DNA from: Prevotella dentasini JCM 15908
GTDB lineage: Bacteria > Bacteroidota > Bacteroidia > Bacteroidales > Bacteroidaceae
Direction: 5' to 3'
DNA: 64,000 bases
Assembly: GCF_000614065.1 (NCBI RefSeq)
Contig: NZ_BAKG01000014.1
Span: forward strand, 1 to 64,000
In this document: positions 28,317 through 39,640 of the stretch, piece after piece
Layout of the letters: each line of letters opens with the position of its first letter
How positions within the stretch are numbered: position 1 is the stretch's first letter
Notes under the pieces: generated by a model
What the model saw: the letters and a program-made list of their open reading frames with translations, nothing else
Databases searched by the model: none
What the model was told of the DNA's origin: nothing
Made by a program: the position numbers and the translations under genes

Positions 28317-29732
28317 CTACTCGCTTTTACGGGTTATCAGCAGACGGTGGATACCGTCTCCCGTTGTCGTGGCGAAGATATAGCAGTCTCCGCCCTCCTG
28401 TAGCTTCAGCCGTTTGCGCAGTTCTGCCACGCTGAGAGGGAAGTTCCTGACGGCGATGTTCGCCCTGACGATGCCTTGGAGTGTACGTTTCAGCTCTTTT
28501 TTGTTCATGGAAGATACGGCTGAAACGACGAAGCTGCGTCCCGGAAAGTCTTCTATCTTATCGTCAGAGACAAACAGATGGGAGTTCGGAGCAACGGCAC
28601 GCAGAGGAAAGCGGGCTGTAAGCTCTCCGAAACAACCGGCTTTCATCAGCGATGCGTTGGGTTCGTAGAGGTGCAAGTCAGGCCCGACGGGCGTGCCGAG
28701 AATGTGCTGCGACGACGTTGATTCGTTGGAAAGATAATCGAAGACGGTGTCGTCGTTGACGCAAAAAACGTGCAGGTGAGCTTCTGCCGGCGCGCTCTCG
28801 CGGCGTGGCAGCTTGTTGCCGGTAACGGAATTTCCCGTTTGAAGCTTGGCAGCGTTTCCCTCCAAGACCAGCAGAAGTTCCTTGCACTCGTTGCGTATCG
28901 ACACGATATGCACCTCGCGCACCACGTTTCCGCAGTGTCTGTTCAGTTCCTCCACCGCCCGATGCCAGTCGAGCATGGGCGAGAGCTTGATGACGACATG
29001 GCGCGATTTCGCCAGCAATTCGTCTTCGAGAGCCAGAACGTCGGGTGTGCAGTCGCTTATCAGCACCGTCTTTCCGCCCTGTCTGTTGCGCCGTGCAGGG
29101 TCGAGGTAGATTACGTCTGCCGCTTCCGCGGTGTGGAGATACTCCGCCCCGTCGCCACAGACCACTTCTGCCTGTGCCAGCCCCAAGATGCCGAAGTTGT
29201 GTCGGGCCACCCCGCACAGCCGTTCCTGCTTTTCCACGTAGACGGCTTGGGAGAAATGCCGTGCCATGAATGAAAAGTCGACACCGAAACCGCCTGTGAG
29301 GTCTATGAGAGTGCGGGAAAATCTTTTCGGCTCCCTGCCGGAGAGGGGATGTTGAGTTGCCGAAGCAGAGGAAGGCCCGTTTGCAAGTCGGGATGCCAGT
29401 TCAGCCTTATAGCGTGCTGTCTGTTCCGAGGAGCACTGCTCCATGGACAGGTGTGGCGGATAGACAATGCCGTCCTTTTCTGCCCATGAAGGCAGTTTTG
29501 TCCGTGCGGTCTGCCATCCTGCTATCTGGTCGAGTACAAACGGGAAATCGAGGTCGGGGTAGCGGCGGGCCTGAAGAGCGAGGGTGGAGACGGAGGACAG
29601 GCGGTGAGAAAGTACGAAAAGCCTCTCCGCCTCCCTCTTTCCTGTCGGCAGGGAGCGAGAAATGTCCTCCTGCCTGCTTCCGGTCGGGGAGAGGCCGCAT
29701 CCTCCTGTTGGGTTGTCGGCTTTCTTCTTCAT
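28317..29732 (-). CDS. THUMP-like-domain SAM-dependent methyltransferase
   Basis: This 471-residue class I methyltransferase has motif I LIDLTGGFGVDFSF at about 140-155, an acidic VEKQERLC after it and a catalytic-type motif YLDPARRN. C-terminal to the Rossmann core is a THUMP-like region (LRKRLKLQEGGDCYIFATTT). The family is found in Bacteroidota and is thought to act on RNA, but the substrate is unknown. The N-terminus is long and the start uncertain. The gene lies between the VanX-like and GNAT-like genes, all leftward. Confidence 0.75.
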   Translation of the reverse strand: MKKKADNPTGGCGLSPTGSRQEDISRSLPTGKREAERLFVLSHRLSSVSTLALQARRYPDLDFPFVLDQIAGWQTARTKLPSWAEKDGIVYPPHLSMEQCSSEQTARYKAELASRLANGPSSASATQHPLSGREPKRFSRTLIDLTGGFGVDFSFMARHFSQAVYVEKQERLCGVARHNFGILGLAQAEVVCGDGAEYLHTAEAADVIYLDPARRNRQGGKTVLISDCTPDVLALEDELLAKSRHVVIKLSPMLDWHRAVEELNRHCGNVVREVHIVSIRNECKELLLVLEGNAAKLQTGNSVTGNKLPRRESAPAEAHLHVFCVNDDTVFDYLSNESTSSQHILGTPVGPDLHLYEPNASLMKAGCFGELTARFPLRAVAPNSHLFVSDDKIEDFPGRSFVVSAVSSMNKKELKRTLQGIVRANIAVRNFPLSVAELRKRLKLQEGGDCYIFATTTGDGIHRLLITRKSE

Positions 29733-29832
29733 TTGTCTGGCGTTCTGATAACGTCCTGTAGATTTGCGTATTTACGCCCCCCGCTTTCGGAAATGGGCAG
29801 GGAGGATAGTCTTGTGAGCGATGGCAAGGCTT

Positions 29833-30642
29833 TTACCTGACCACCTTCAGGTTCTTCCTTGCCCATGCCCTCGTGCAGAGGTTGAAATGCCACCACTCCG
29901 TCCGCAGCGGTGTGAATCCGCCAGCCTGCATTACCGTGCGCAGCAGAAGCCGGTTGGCGAGGCTCTCACGGGTCAGGATGCCACGCGAGAGGAGCGACTG
30001 CTCCCGGTCGATATGGCTCTCCGTTCCGAGATGGTCCACCTTTACGCCCATCGGGATGGTGTCGATGCGGCACGGACGTGCCCCGTCGTGCCACTCCGCC
30101 TCGTTCCATGAGGCCTTGCAGATGCTGACGTCGACCGCCATGCCGTAGTTGTGCATGCCTCCGCCGTGGGCAGGATTGGAGACGTAGAAGTAATGGGGAG
30201 TATTCTTCACCTTGTCCCACATGGTCTGCTGAACGCTCATCGGCCGCGTCGCGTCGAAGATGCAGAGGCTCAGGTCGGGTCGTCTGCGCTTCAGCTCTGC
30301 CTGTGCCCTCTTCAGGGCCTCGGCACATTGTGGCAGCACGTACGCCTCGCGGAGGTCGCGGTAGAGCTGTGTGTGGCAGAAGTTGTCGGTGCGTGCATAC
30401 ATCAGGGCGACCTTTATGGTCGGGTCAATGTCCTTGATGTCGACCAGTCCCTGCTGCTTCATCCGCATGGCGGTAGCCGACTGGTCTGCCCCTTCCGTCT
30501 TGGCAGGCTGCCGTGTTGTCTTCTGCCGTGCCTTGCCGGAGCTGCCTGCCGTGGGGCGTTGGGCCTGTGAGTGGCATGCGACGGCTGCAAACAGCCATAC
30601 GATGGCACAGAGCCTGCCGAATAAGCGTGTGTGAGCCTCCAT
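29833..30642 (-). CDS. M15 family D-Ala-D-Ala dipeptidase-like protein (VanX-like)
   Basis: This 269-residue exported zinc peptidase has a signal peptide ending near ACHSQAQ, then the M15D motifs: a conserved arginine (FDATRPMSVQQ), GGGMHNYGMAVDVS with the H-x(6)-D metal ligands, and the late EWWHFN pair. In other bacteria this family cleaves D-Ala-D-Ala, for cell-wall recycling or glycopeptide resistance. With no vanH/vanA beside it, wall turnover is the likelier role. It begins six bases after the mlaF stop, so it shares the mla operon. Confidence 0.85.
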   Translation of the reverse strand: MEAHTRLFGRLCAIVWLFAAVACHSQAQRPTAGSSGKARQKTTRQPAKTEGADQSATAMRMKQQGLVDIKDIDPTIKVALMYARTDNFCHTQLYRDLREAYVLPQCAEALKRAQAELKRRRPDLSLCIFDATRPMSVQQTMWDKVKNTPHYFYVSNPAHGGGMHNYGMAVDVSICKASWNEAEWHDGARPCRIDTIPMGVKVDHLGTESHIDREQSLLSRGILTRESLANRLLLRTVMQAGGFTPLRTEWWHFNLCTRAWARKNLKVVR

Positions 30643-30648
30643 GCCGTC

Positions 30649-31408
30649 TTACCCCTCCAGTTCTGCCTGCTTCACCTTCTTGAAGAGTTCAGAGGCAAAG
30701 ACGAGGTCGTTTAGTTTCTTGTTCCGCGATGCAATAACCTTGTCTTTGTTTCCCTGCCATTCCTTCCGCCCGTCGGAAATGAAGACAATGTTCTCGCCAA
30801 TGCCCATCACCGAGTTCATGTCGTGGGTGTTGATGATGGTCGTAATGTTGAAGTCGCGCGTGATAGACGACAACAATTCGTCTATGACAAGGGAGGTTTT
30901 CGGGTCCAGTCCCGAGTTCGGCTCGTCGCAGAAAAGGTATTTCGGGTTCATCACGATGGCACGCGCTATGGCTACGCGCTTCTGCATGCCTCCCGAAATC
31001 TCGCCCGGAAATTTGTTCTCCGCGCCTCCGAGATTGACGCGGTCGAGACATTCCTGCGCCCTCCGCTGCCGTTCCTGCGAAGTCATGTCGGAGAACATGT
31101 CGAGCGGAAACCGCACGTTCTCGAGCACGGTGAGCGAGTCGAAGAGGGCCGCGCCCTGAAATATCATTCCCATCTCGCGTCGCATGAGTATCTTTTCCTT
31201 CTTCGTCATGTTGACAAAGTTGCGGTCGTCGTAGAGCACTTCGCCGCTTGTGGGTTCTATCAGCTACGAGGCTTCGCATGAGCACCGTCTTTCCGGCTCC
31301 GCTCTGCCCGATGATGAGGTTTGTCTTTCCGTCCTCGAACACGGTGTTGATGTCGTGGAGAACTTCTTTCTTCCCGAACGACTTATAGAGATGCTTTACT
31401 TCTATCAT
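30649..31408 (-). CDS. mlaF: Mla-type ABC transporter ATPase (frame broken)
   Basis: This is the ATPase of a phospholipid-trafficking ABC complex with MlaE. Walker A is GQSGAGKTVL, the signature region GEISGGMQKR and Walker B LFCDEPNSGLDP. I take the ATG at 31406-31408 (MIEVKHLYKSFG). The frame breaks at about 31263: GTAGCTG on the gene strand should probably be GTAGGCCTG (two bases missing), which reads SLVGLIEPTSGEVLYDDRNF and joins the two halves. The corrected protein is about 254 residues, of normal length. It maintains outer-membrane lipid asymmetry by family role. Confidence 0.85.
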
Positions 31409-31546
31409 ATCTGTCTTCCCCATCTCCTCCGAAGGGAGGGAAGGCCATGCTGCCTGTCCGTGGGTTCTGTATTTGTTGTTGGTTGTTATGGAGTCGTCAT
31501 GCCGCCCGTCCCTGCTGCTTCTCTTTCGGAAAAGCCGGGCAGGGCC

Positions 31547-32293
31547 TTAGCTGAGAATCTGCGTCAGGAACACATCGCTGAAGAGAATCAGGACGCTCGA
31601 ACTGACGACGGCGTCGGTCGAGGCCTTTCCCACCTCCACGGAACCGCCGTTGACCGTGTACCCGAAGAAGGAGGAGACGCTGGAAATGATGAACGCAAAG
31701 AACAGACTCTTCACGATGCTCATCCACATGAACCAAGGGGTAAACTCGTGCTGTATGCCTGCCGTCAGGTCGGTGGGGGTGATGATGTGCCCGATGTAGG
31801 CCGTGGCATAGGCTCCGAGTATGCCCGTTGCTGCCGAGAAGATAACGAGGAATGGCATGATGGTAATCAGTCCGAGGATTTTCGGAAGAATGAGATAGCC
31901 TGCGGAGTTGATGCCCATAATCTCCAAGGCGTCGATTTGCTGTGTAACGCGCATCGTGCCCAGCTCCGAGGCAATGTTGGAACCCACCTTTCCTGCAAGA
32001 ATCAGGCACATGATGCTGCTCGAAAACTCAAGGAGCATAATCTCGCGCGTAACGTAGCCCGACACCCAGTGGGGCATCCACGGACTTTGCACGTTGAGCT
32101 TTATCTGAATACAGATTACCGCGCCAATGAAGAACGATATGAGCAGGACGATGCCGATGGAGTCGATGCCCAGCTGCGACATTTCCTTGACATACCGCTT
32201 GAGGAACATCCGCATCCGCTCCGGCCTGCTGAGGGAGCGTCCCATCAGCATAAGATACCTGCCGAGTGTTTCCAACCACCTGAATATAAGCAT
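31547..32293 (-). CDS. mlaE: Mla-type ABC transporter permease
   Basis: This 248-residue MlaE/PF02405 permease has five to six transmembrane helices (LLISFFIGAVICIQI, LEFSSSIMCLILAGKVGSNI, FLVIFSAATGILGAY). The segment ELGTMRVTQQIDALEIMGIN is the family hallmark. It is the first gene of the leftward mlaE-mlaF-vanX-like operon. mlaD (the substrate-binding MCE protein) is not in the adjacent sequence. Confidence 0.9.
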   Translation of the reverse strand: MLIFRWLETLGRYLMLMGRSLSRPERMRMFLKRYVKEMSQLGIDSIGIVLLISFFIGAVICIQIKLNVQSPWMPHWVSGYVTREIMLLEFSSSIMCLILAGKVGSNIASELGTMRVTQQIDALEIMGINSAGYLILPKILGLITIMPFLVIFSAATGILGAYATAYIGHIITPTDLTAGIQHEFTPWFMWMSIVKSLFFAFIISSVSSFFGYTVNGGSVEVGKASTDAVVSSSVLILFSDVFLTQILS

Positions 32294-32318
32294 ATAGTTA
32301 TGTTTGAATTTGCTGATG

Positions 32319-32326
32319 CAAAAGTA
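32319..32326 (-). promoter_or_regulatory. -7 box of the mla operon
   Basis: TACTTTTG on the minus strand, 26 bases from the mlaE start. No -33 element at exact spacing. Confidence 0.5.
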
Positions 32327-32480
32327 GCGAAAATATCAGAGACGGGAGCAGAAAGCGGAGAGAATTTTATTCCGGCGAGGCGTTGCGGCGACTTGTCGCG
32401 TCCTGTCTGTCCGTGCCGTCAATCGTCGGCTGTGACGGACGGTGCCCGTATCAGTTGACGGACAAGGCCTTTCCGCCAAG

Positions 32481-32541
32481 CGGACAAGCCCGTTTCGCAC
32501 CATGAAAACGGCACTTTGACACTGCGAAACGGGCTTGTTCG
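32481..32541. repeat. Intergenic mosaic inverted repeat, copy D
   Basis: CGGACAAGCCCGTTTCGCA (32481-32499) and TGCGAAACGGGCTTGTTCG (32523-32541) pair at 18 of 19 positions. The loop contains the family core GAAAACGGCACTTTGACAC. The 20-mer GGCACTTTGACACTGCGAAA (32510-32529) is identical in copy F. The flanking arms here differ from the other copies. Confidence 0.88.
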
Positions 32542-32777
32542 TTTCCCTGTTTATAATCTGTTGATAATCAGTGTATTGGTCTCGCAGTTTTGGAAGGGCA
32601 TAGTGCCGGTGTCGCCGTGTGGGGATGGAGATGCCCCCGTTCAGTGTCCGGGTGGCCGGAATGTCTGCGCCGGTCGGGCGAAATTCAGCAGCGGAGATAA
32701 ATTTGCAGGTGGCTCCTCTTCCGGCGGCAGCCCGTTAAATACATTTAATAAGGTATTGAATTTCTCTGAAAGGATAG

Positions 32778-34316
<1,539 letters not shown>

Positions 34317-34451
34317 CCGGAAATGCTACGGCTCCCAGTCCTGTGGACGGATTGGGGGCTTGCGTCTTTTCGGGACAAGAGGCGAAGATGTGGCATCAGC
34401 CTCCGGACATCTGAATTATTGGATTCCAAAACTTCAAAAAAACTGAATAAA

Positions 34452-35876
34452 ATGAAACTGAAAGCACTATTGGCCGTTGCCCTTCTGAGCAGCACCATGG
34501 CATACGCCCAGAACGACCCGACGATAATGACCATCAACGGTCAGCCCGTCAGCCGTTCCGAATTTGAATATTCCTACAATAAGAACAATGCCGAAGGCGT
34601 CATAGACAAGAAAGGCGTTGACGAGTATGTAGACCTTTTCGTCAACTATAAGCTCAAAGTGCAGGCGGCACTCGACGCACGTCTCGATACTTTGTCGTCG
34701 TTCAAGAATGAGTTCCTGACCTACCGCGACCAGCAAATCCGTCCGACTATGATTACTGAAGACGATGTTGAGGCTGAGGCGCAGAGGATATACAGGGAGA
34801 CACAGAAGCGCATCGACGGAAACGGCGGTATGTTCCGGTGTGCCCATATTCTCCTCTCTGTTTCGCAGAAGGCCTCGGAGCAGGAAACGGAAGCAGCCAA
34901 AAACCGTGCCGACTCAGTCTATAACGCACTGATGAAGGGCGACAGCTTTGCTGCCCTTGCGCGCCAGTATTCCGGAGACAAAGGCTCTGCCATCAAGGGG
35001 GGAGAGCTTCCTTTGCTGACGAAGGGGCAGACGGTGCCCGAGTTTGAAAATGCTTTGATGGCCCTGAAACCCGGAGAAATCAGCAAGCCCGTGAAGTCGC
35101 CGTTCGGCTATCATATCATCAAGATGATTGCAAAACAGAATTTCATGCCTTACGATTCGGTGAAGCTGGACATCTGGAGATTTATAGAGGCAAGGGGACT
35201 GCGCGAGCAGATTATCTCCAATAAGCTCGATACTCTGGCCAAACTGGAAGGAAACGGGATGACACCGGAGAAGCTGCTCGACAGAAAGCTGGCCGAGCTG
35301 GAGGCAAAAGACCCCAACCTGAAGAATCTGGTCAGGGAGTATCATGATGGTCTTCTGCTCTTTGAAATCAGCAACCGTGTCGTTTGGGAGAAGGCTGCAC
35401 AGGACGAGGCTGGACTGGAAGCCTACTTCAAGAAGCACAAGAAGGATTATAAATGGAGCGAGCCGCGTTTCAAGGGTATGGCTTACCACGTGAAGGACGC
35501 GGCCGACGTGAAGGCTGTCAGGGACTGCGTGGCACGCGTGCCGTTCAAGGACTGGGCCGAAACTCTGCGGAAGGCGTTCAACAACGACTCCATTATCCGT
35601 ATCCGTGTAGAGAAAGGTATCTTCAAGCCGGGCGACAACGCCTTGGTCGACAAGCAGATATTCGGTAAGGATACTACCGTAACTCCTGTCAAGGACTATC
35701 CTATTGATGCTGTCTATGGCGAGAAGCTGAAGGCTCCGAAGGAGATGGAAGATGTACGTGGTCTCGTAACTGCCGACTATCAGGAGTCGCTGGAAAAGGC
35801 ATGGGTGGCCGATTTGCGCAAGAAATACAAGGTGGTGGTCAATCGCGATGTGCTGGCTACCGTCAACAAGCATTAA
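34452..35876 (+). CDS. Periplasmic PPIC-type (parvulin) peptidyl-prolyl isomerase
   Basis: This 474-residue protein has a signal peptide (MKLKALLAVALLSSTMAYAQ), a PpiC/SurA-like N-terminal chaperone segment and one clear parvulin domain (FRCAHILLSV ... FGYHIIKM, about residues 130-235). The C-terminal half resembles a second, degraded PPIC-like region. I choose the ATG at 34452; the longer frame is not signal-peptide-like. It lies 135 bases after guaB and 12 bases before the SurA-like gene. Likely a chaperone for outer-membrane proteins. Confidence 0.85.
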   Translation: MKLKALLAVALLSSTMAYAQNDPTIMTINGQPVSRSEFEYSYNKNNAEGVIDKKGVDEYVDLFVNYKLKVQAALDARLDTLSSFKNEFLTYRDQQIRPTMITEDDVEAEAQRIYRETQKRIDGNGGMFRCAHILLSVSQKASEQETEAAKNRADSVYNALMKGDSFAALARQYSGDKGSAIKGGELPLLTKGQTVPEFENALMALKPGEISKPVKSPFGYHIIKMIAKQNFMPYDSVKLDIWRFIEARGLREQIISNKLDTLAKLEGNGMTPEKLLDRKLAELEAKDPNLKNLVREYHDGLLLFEISNRVVWEKAAQDEAGLEAYFKKHKKDYKWSEPRFKGMAYHVKDAADVKAVRDCVARVPFKDWAETLRKAFNNDSIIRIRVEKGIFKPGDNALVDKQIFGKDTTVTPVKDYPIDAVYGEKLKAPKEMEDVRGLVTADYQESLEKAWVADLRKKYKVVVNRDVLATVNKH

Positions 35877-35888
35877 GAACCTATAAGA

Positions 35889-37322
35889 ATGAAGGTATAT
35901 ATATATAAGGTGGGACTCCTGCTTGCCGGGATTGGATTCTCGGTAGCAGGACTTCATGCTGGGGGGCATATTGCTCCGCTCCGTCAGGTACTCGATTCCA
36001 CCCTCTCGCGGCCGGTCAGCGACAAGAGCGTCGTGGACGAGGTGGTTTGCGTGGTCGGCGACGAGCCGATTCTGAAGTCGGACATTGAGGTGATGAAACT
36101 TCAGGCTCAGGCCGAGGGTGTAAAGTGGAAGAATGGTAATGGCGACGGTGAAATAATGGAGCAGATTGCTGTTCAGAAGCTCTTTCTCCATCAGGCCGCT
36201 CTCGATAGTATTGATGTTCCCGAGTCAGAAATAGCTCAAGGCATCGACCAACAGATAGATTACTGGATTTCCATGCCCCAGATTGGGTCGAAAGAGAAAC
36301 TGGAAGAGTTTCAGCGCAAGAGTCTGGCGCAGATTCGGCAAGACTTGCACGATGACTATAAGAATCGCCAGCTGATGCAGAAGATGCAGGAGAAGCTCGT
36401 CAGCGACATCAAGGTCTCACCGTCTGAAGTCCGTGAGTATTTCAAGAATATGCCTTCCGACAGTCTGCCCGTGATTCCTACAATGGTCGAAGTGCAGATA
36501 CTGACACAGACGCCACGGATAGAGCAGGAGGAAATCAACCGCATCAAGAATGAGCTTCGCTCATATACGGAGCGCGTAACCAAGGGAGAGACCTCGTTCC
36601 AGACGCTTGCGTCTCTTTATTCGCAGGATCCCGGCTCGGCGAGACGTGGAGGTGAACTGGGCTATATGGGACGCGGAATGTTGGATCCGGCTTTTGCAGC
36701 TGCCGCTTTCAACCTGACGGATCCCCAAAAGCTCTCGAAGGTGGTGGAAAGTGAGTTTGGTTATCACATTATTCAGTTTGTTGACCGCCGCGGCGATAAG
36801 GTAAACTGCCGTCATATCCTGCTCAAGCCCCGTGTCTCGGAGGCTTCCATAGAGGCGGCAAAGCTCCGTCTGGATTCCATAGGGAGTGATATTAGGGCCG
36901 GAAAGTTTACCTTTGACGGTGCCACGGCGTTCGTATCGGACGACAAGGATACGAAAAACAATCATGGACTGATGGTCAACTCTTCGGAAAATTCGCGTAC
37001 TTCGCGGTTCAAGATGAAGGACTTGCCCACCGAAGTGGCTCAGGTCGTGGAGACAATGGAAGTAGGCGACATTTCGGCTCCGTTCCAAATGGTCAACGAA
37101 AAAGGTAAGACGGTGTGCGCCATCGTCAAGCTGAAGAGCCGGATTCCCGAGCACCGTGCCACCATCACGGAAGATTTTCAGGCGATGAAGGACGTTGTTG
37201 TTGCCAAACGCAGGCAGGAGGTGCTGCACGACTGGATAGTCAGGAAGATAAAAGATACTTACGTAAGTATGAATCCACGTTATAAGAACAGCAAATTTGA
37301 ATACGAAGGTTGGGTCAGATGA
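35889..37322 (+). CDS. SurA-like periplasmic chaperone/isomerase
   Basis: This 477-residue protein has an N-terminal hydrophobic signal (LLLAGIGFSVAGLHA), a SurA N-domain (VVDEVVCVVGDEPILKSDIE), a parvulin domain (VEVQILTQTP ... FGYHIIQFVD, about 195-300) and a second parvulin-like domain (NCRHILLKP onwards). SurA-type proteins escort barrel proteins to the BAM complex. Its stop overlaps the next gene's start (ATGA). It forms a probable operon with the PPIC gene before it and the OstA-like gene after it. Confidence 0.88.
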   Translation: MKVYIYKVGLLLAGIGFSVAGLHAGGHIAPLRQVLDSTLSRPVSDKSVVDEVVCVVGDEPILKSDIEVMKLQAQAEGVKWKNGNGDGEIMEQIAVQKLFLHQAALDSIDVPESEIAQGIDQQIDYWISMPQIGSKEKLEEFQRKSLAQIRQDLHDDYKNRQLMQKMQEKLVSDIKVSPSEVREYFKNMPSDSLPVIPTMVEVQILTQTPRIEQEEINRIKNELRSYTERVTKGETSFQTLASLYSQDPGSARRGGELGYMGRGMLDPAFAAAAFNLTDPQKLSKVVESEFGYHIIQFVDRRGDKVNCRHILLKPRVSEASIEAAKLRLDSIGSDIRAGKFTFDGATAFVSDDKDTKNNHGLMVNSSENSRTSRFKMKDLPTEVAQVVETMEVGDISAPFQMVNEKGKTVCAIVKLKSRIPEHRATITEDFQAMKDVVVAKRRQEVLHDWIVRKIKDTYVSMNPRYKNSKFEYEGWVR

Positions 37323-39208
37323 CTTTGAATAACGACAGAAAAGCTGCGTCCGGTAGGCATAGAATCCTTTTTATATGGATTCTATGCCTGTTTGGACTAT
37401 GTATGCCGATACATTCGTGGGGGCAGAAACCTGTAGGGAAGAAGGGAGACAAGGTTTATCTGGATTATGCCGACAATCTCCGGCACAATCAGTATGAGAT
37501 GCCCGATGTTCAGGTAGCTAAGGGAAACGTGAAATTCCGCTACAAGGACATGACGCTTCTGTGCGACAGTGCCTTCCTGAACGACAAGCAAAGCTCGTTC
37601 AAAGCCTTCGGGCATGTCAGCCTGAGGCGTACTGACGGAACCCATATCACCTGTTCGCGTGCCTACTATGAGGGAATGTCGCAGATGATGCGTGCCCGTG
37701 AGAGGGTCGTCGTGCGTCAGCCGGGTAAGAATCTGCGTTGTGATAGTCTTGATTACAATATGACTACGGACGTAGCCAACTATTTCGGCGGTCGGGGAAC
37801 GCTTGTCTATGGCATCAATACGGTCGTTGCAGACATGGGCGACTATAATACGAAGACCCACGAGGCTAATTTCTATGGCGATGTGGTCATCCGCACTCCG
37901 AAATACCGCATCAATACTCCCACGGCTCACGGCAATACGGAAACGGGACTGATACATGTATTGGGAGAATCGGTTATCCGTACGGTCAAGGGAGAGGTCG
38001 TCCATACCAAGGATGGAACCTATGACAGTAAGACTGACCATCTGGAACTGGTCGGACGCTCTACCATCACCTCACCGCAACGCGACGTGGAGGGGGATAA
38101 CATTACCTATAATAGTACGACGGGGGATGCCGAAGGACACGGGAATGTTAAAATAGTGGACAAGGTGAACCGTAGAACCATTACGGGGGAGGATGTTGTG
38201 TATAACGCGCGAACCGGCTACAGCGAGGGGAGAGGCAAGGTAAAGGTGGTAGACGAGAAGGTTCAGCGCACGATTACGGGCGACGAGGTAGTCTACAATG
38301 CCAAGACCGGGCACAGCGAAGGACACGGAAACGTGAAGATTGTGGACAAACTGAAGAACCGTACCATCACGGGGCGCGACCTGATATACAACAGCAACAC
38401 GCACATAGGGGAAGGACGGGGCGACGTCTACTACATAGACTATAAGAATAAACATGCTTTCTATGGCGACTATGTGCACTATACGGACTCTGCTGCCATT
38501 GCCTTCGGTGGTAAACCCGGCACGGTGGCAAAGGATTTCTCGCAGGGCGATACGCTGTTTGTCCATGCCGACACGGTCAGCATGAAGGCTTTCCGCCTGA
38601 ATACGCCCGAAGTGTACCGCGAAGTGTATGGGGTCAACAATGTAAGAGCCTATCGCACGGATGTACAGTCGGTATGCGGATTTCTCGTTGCCAACTCAAA
38701 GGACTCGTGCCTGACCCTGCATGAAGACCCTGTCGTGTGGAACGGAAACCGTCAGTTGGTCGGGGACTCCATAAAGGCGTACATGAATGGAAGGATGGTA
38801 CGGAAGGCATACGTCTACGGAAACGCCTTTTCGATAGAAGCACTGACGGATGGTCAGCATTTCAATCAGATTTCTTCACGGAATATGGAGGCTGACTTCG
38901 TGGACGGAAAGATACGCCGTGTCGATGCCATATCCAATGTTCTGTCGCTCTATTATCGCGCGGACGAGAAGGACAGTACGCTTCTTGTCGGGGTGAATTA
39001 CTCGGAAACGGATACGCTGAGAATGTTTATGACACCGGAAAGACGGCTGGACAGAATCTGGACATCGAAGATAAAGGGGACTTTCTATCCCATGTTGCAG
39101 ATTCCTGCCGACAAGACGGAGTTGCCAAACTTCCACTGGTACGAGCAGATAAGCCGCGCGACAAGTTCGACATATACCGCCGGGCTGGGAGAAAGGACGA
39201 GGGAGTAG
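37319..39208 (+). CDS. OstA/LptA-like outer-membrane biogenesis protein with tandem repeats
   Basis: This protein of about 629 residues has an N-terminal hydrophobic signal (ILFIWILCLFGLCMPIHS) and a long OstA-like (beta-jellyroll) region. The start is the ATG at 37319, overlapping the SurA-like stop; the TTG-started frame is not needed. Residues 262-385 are four tandem 31-residue units with the core (I/V)(T/V)YN-x-TG-x-(A/S)EG-x-G-x-V-x-(I/V)-V-D, ending TITG in the first three. Such folds form the periplasmic bridge that carries lipopolysaccharide. The copy number probably sets the length of the bridge (inference). Confidence 0.85.
   Translation: MTLNNDRKAASGRHRILFIWILCLFGLCMPIHSWGQKPVGKKGDKVYLDYADNLRHNQYEMPDVQVAKGNVKFRYKDMTLLCDSAFLNDKQSSFKAFGHVSLRRTDGTHITCSRAYYEGMSQMMRARERVVVRQPGKNLRCDSLDYNMTTDVANYFGGRGTLVYGINTVVADMGDYNTKTHEANFYGDVVIRTPKYRINTPTAHGNTETGLIHVLGESVIRTVKGEVVHTKDGTYDSKTDHLELVGRSTITSPQRDVEGDNITYNSTTGDAEGHGNVKIVDKVNRRTITGEDVVYNARTGYSEGRGKVKVVDEKVQRTITGDEVVYNAKTGHSEGHGNVKIVDKLKNRTITGRDLIYNSNTHIGEGRGDVYYIDYKNKHAFYGDYVHYTDSAAIAFGGKPGTVAKDFSQGDTLFVHADTVSMKAFRLNTPEVYREVYGVNNVRAYRTDVQSVCGFLVANSKDSCLTLHEDPVVWNGNRQLVGDSIKAYMNGRMVRKAYVYGNAFSIEALTDGQHFNQISSRNMEADFVDGKIRRVDAISNVLSLYYRADEKDSTLLVGVNYSETDTLRMFMTPERRLDRIWTSKIKGTFYPMLQIPADKTELPNFHWYEQISRATSSTYTAGLGERTRE
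38102..38473 (+). repeat. Four tandem 93-base coding repeats in the OstA-like gene
   Basis: Units at 38102-38194, 38195-38287, 38288-38380 and 38381-38473, each 31 codons. Units 1-3 end RTITGED, RTITGDE and RTITGRD; the fourth is more divergent (AFYGDY). Units two and three are closest. Confidence 0.85.
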
Positions 39209-39344
39209 TCAGAAGGAGAGAAACGGTAGTACCACCCCGGCAGAGAATATTGGACAGATAGGCTGCTTGGGATGCTGACAAATCCCCGGTTTTTATCGTG
39301 CCAACAATAGTTCGTTACTTCATTTCACCTCATTCCATATAACA

Positions 39345-39632
39345 ATGTCCCTTTTTCATCAACCCCAACCGCGCCGATTCCATCACGAATATATTTATGT
39401 GGACGAGCGGAAAGAGCGTCTTCGGAAGTTGGAGGAGAAGGCCCGTGCCGAGTTGGGGCAGACTTCGCAGCCGCTTTCCACCCGGGAGGAACTGCATCAG
39501 GCGTTTGTCGGGAGCACCGTTCATCTTCGCAGACGTGAGCGGAAACGGTCGCAAGGTAGCTTCCTTACGACAATAGGCATGTCGGTCGTACTGATTGTCG
39601 TGTTGATGATATTGTTTTTCTATTTAATTTGA
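39345..39632 (+). CDS. Small C-terminally anchored membrane protein
   Basis: This 95-residue protein has a basic, helical N-terminal region ([18 protein letters not shown]) and one C-terminal transmembrane helix ([17 protein letters not shown]). I do not recognise a named family, but its position between the OstA-like gene and mutL fits a recurring envelope gene block in Prevotella. It ends nine bases before the mutL ATG, so probably co-transcribed. Confidence 0.65.
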   Translation: MSLFHQPQPRRFHHEYIYVDERKERLRKLEEKARAELGQTSQPLSTREELHQAFVGSTVHLRRRERKRSQGSFLTTIGMSVVLIVVLMILFFYLI

Positions 39633-39640
39633 GTGCAAAA

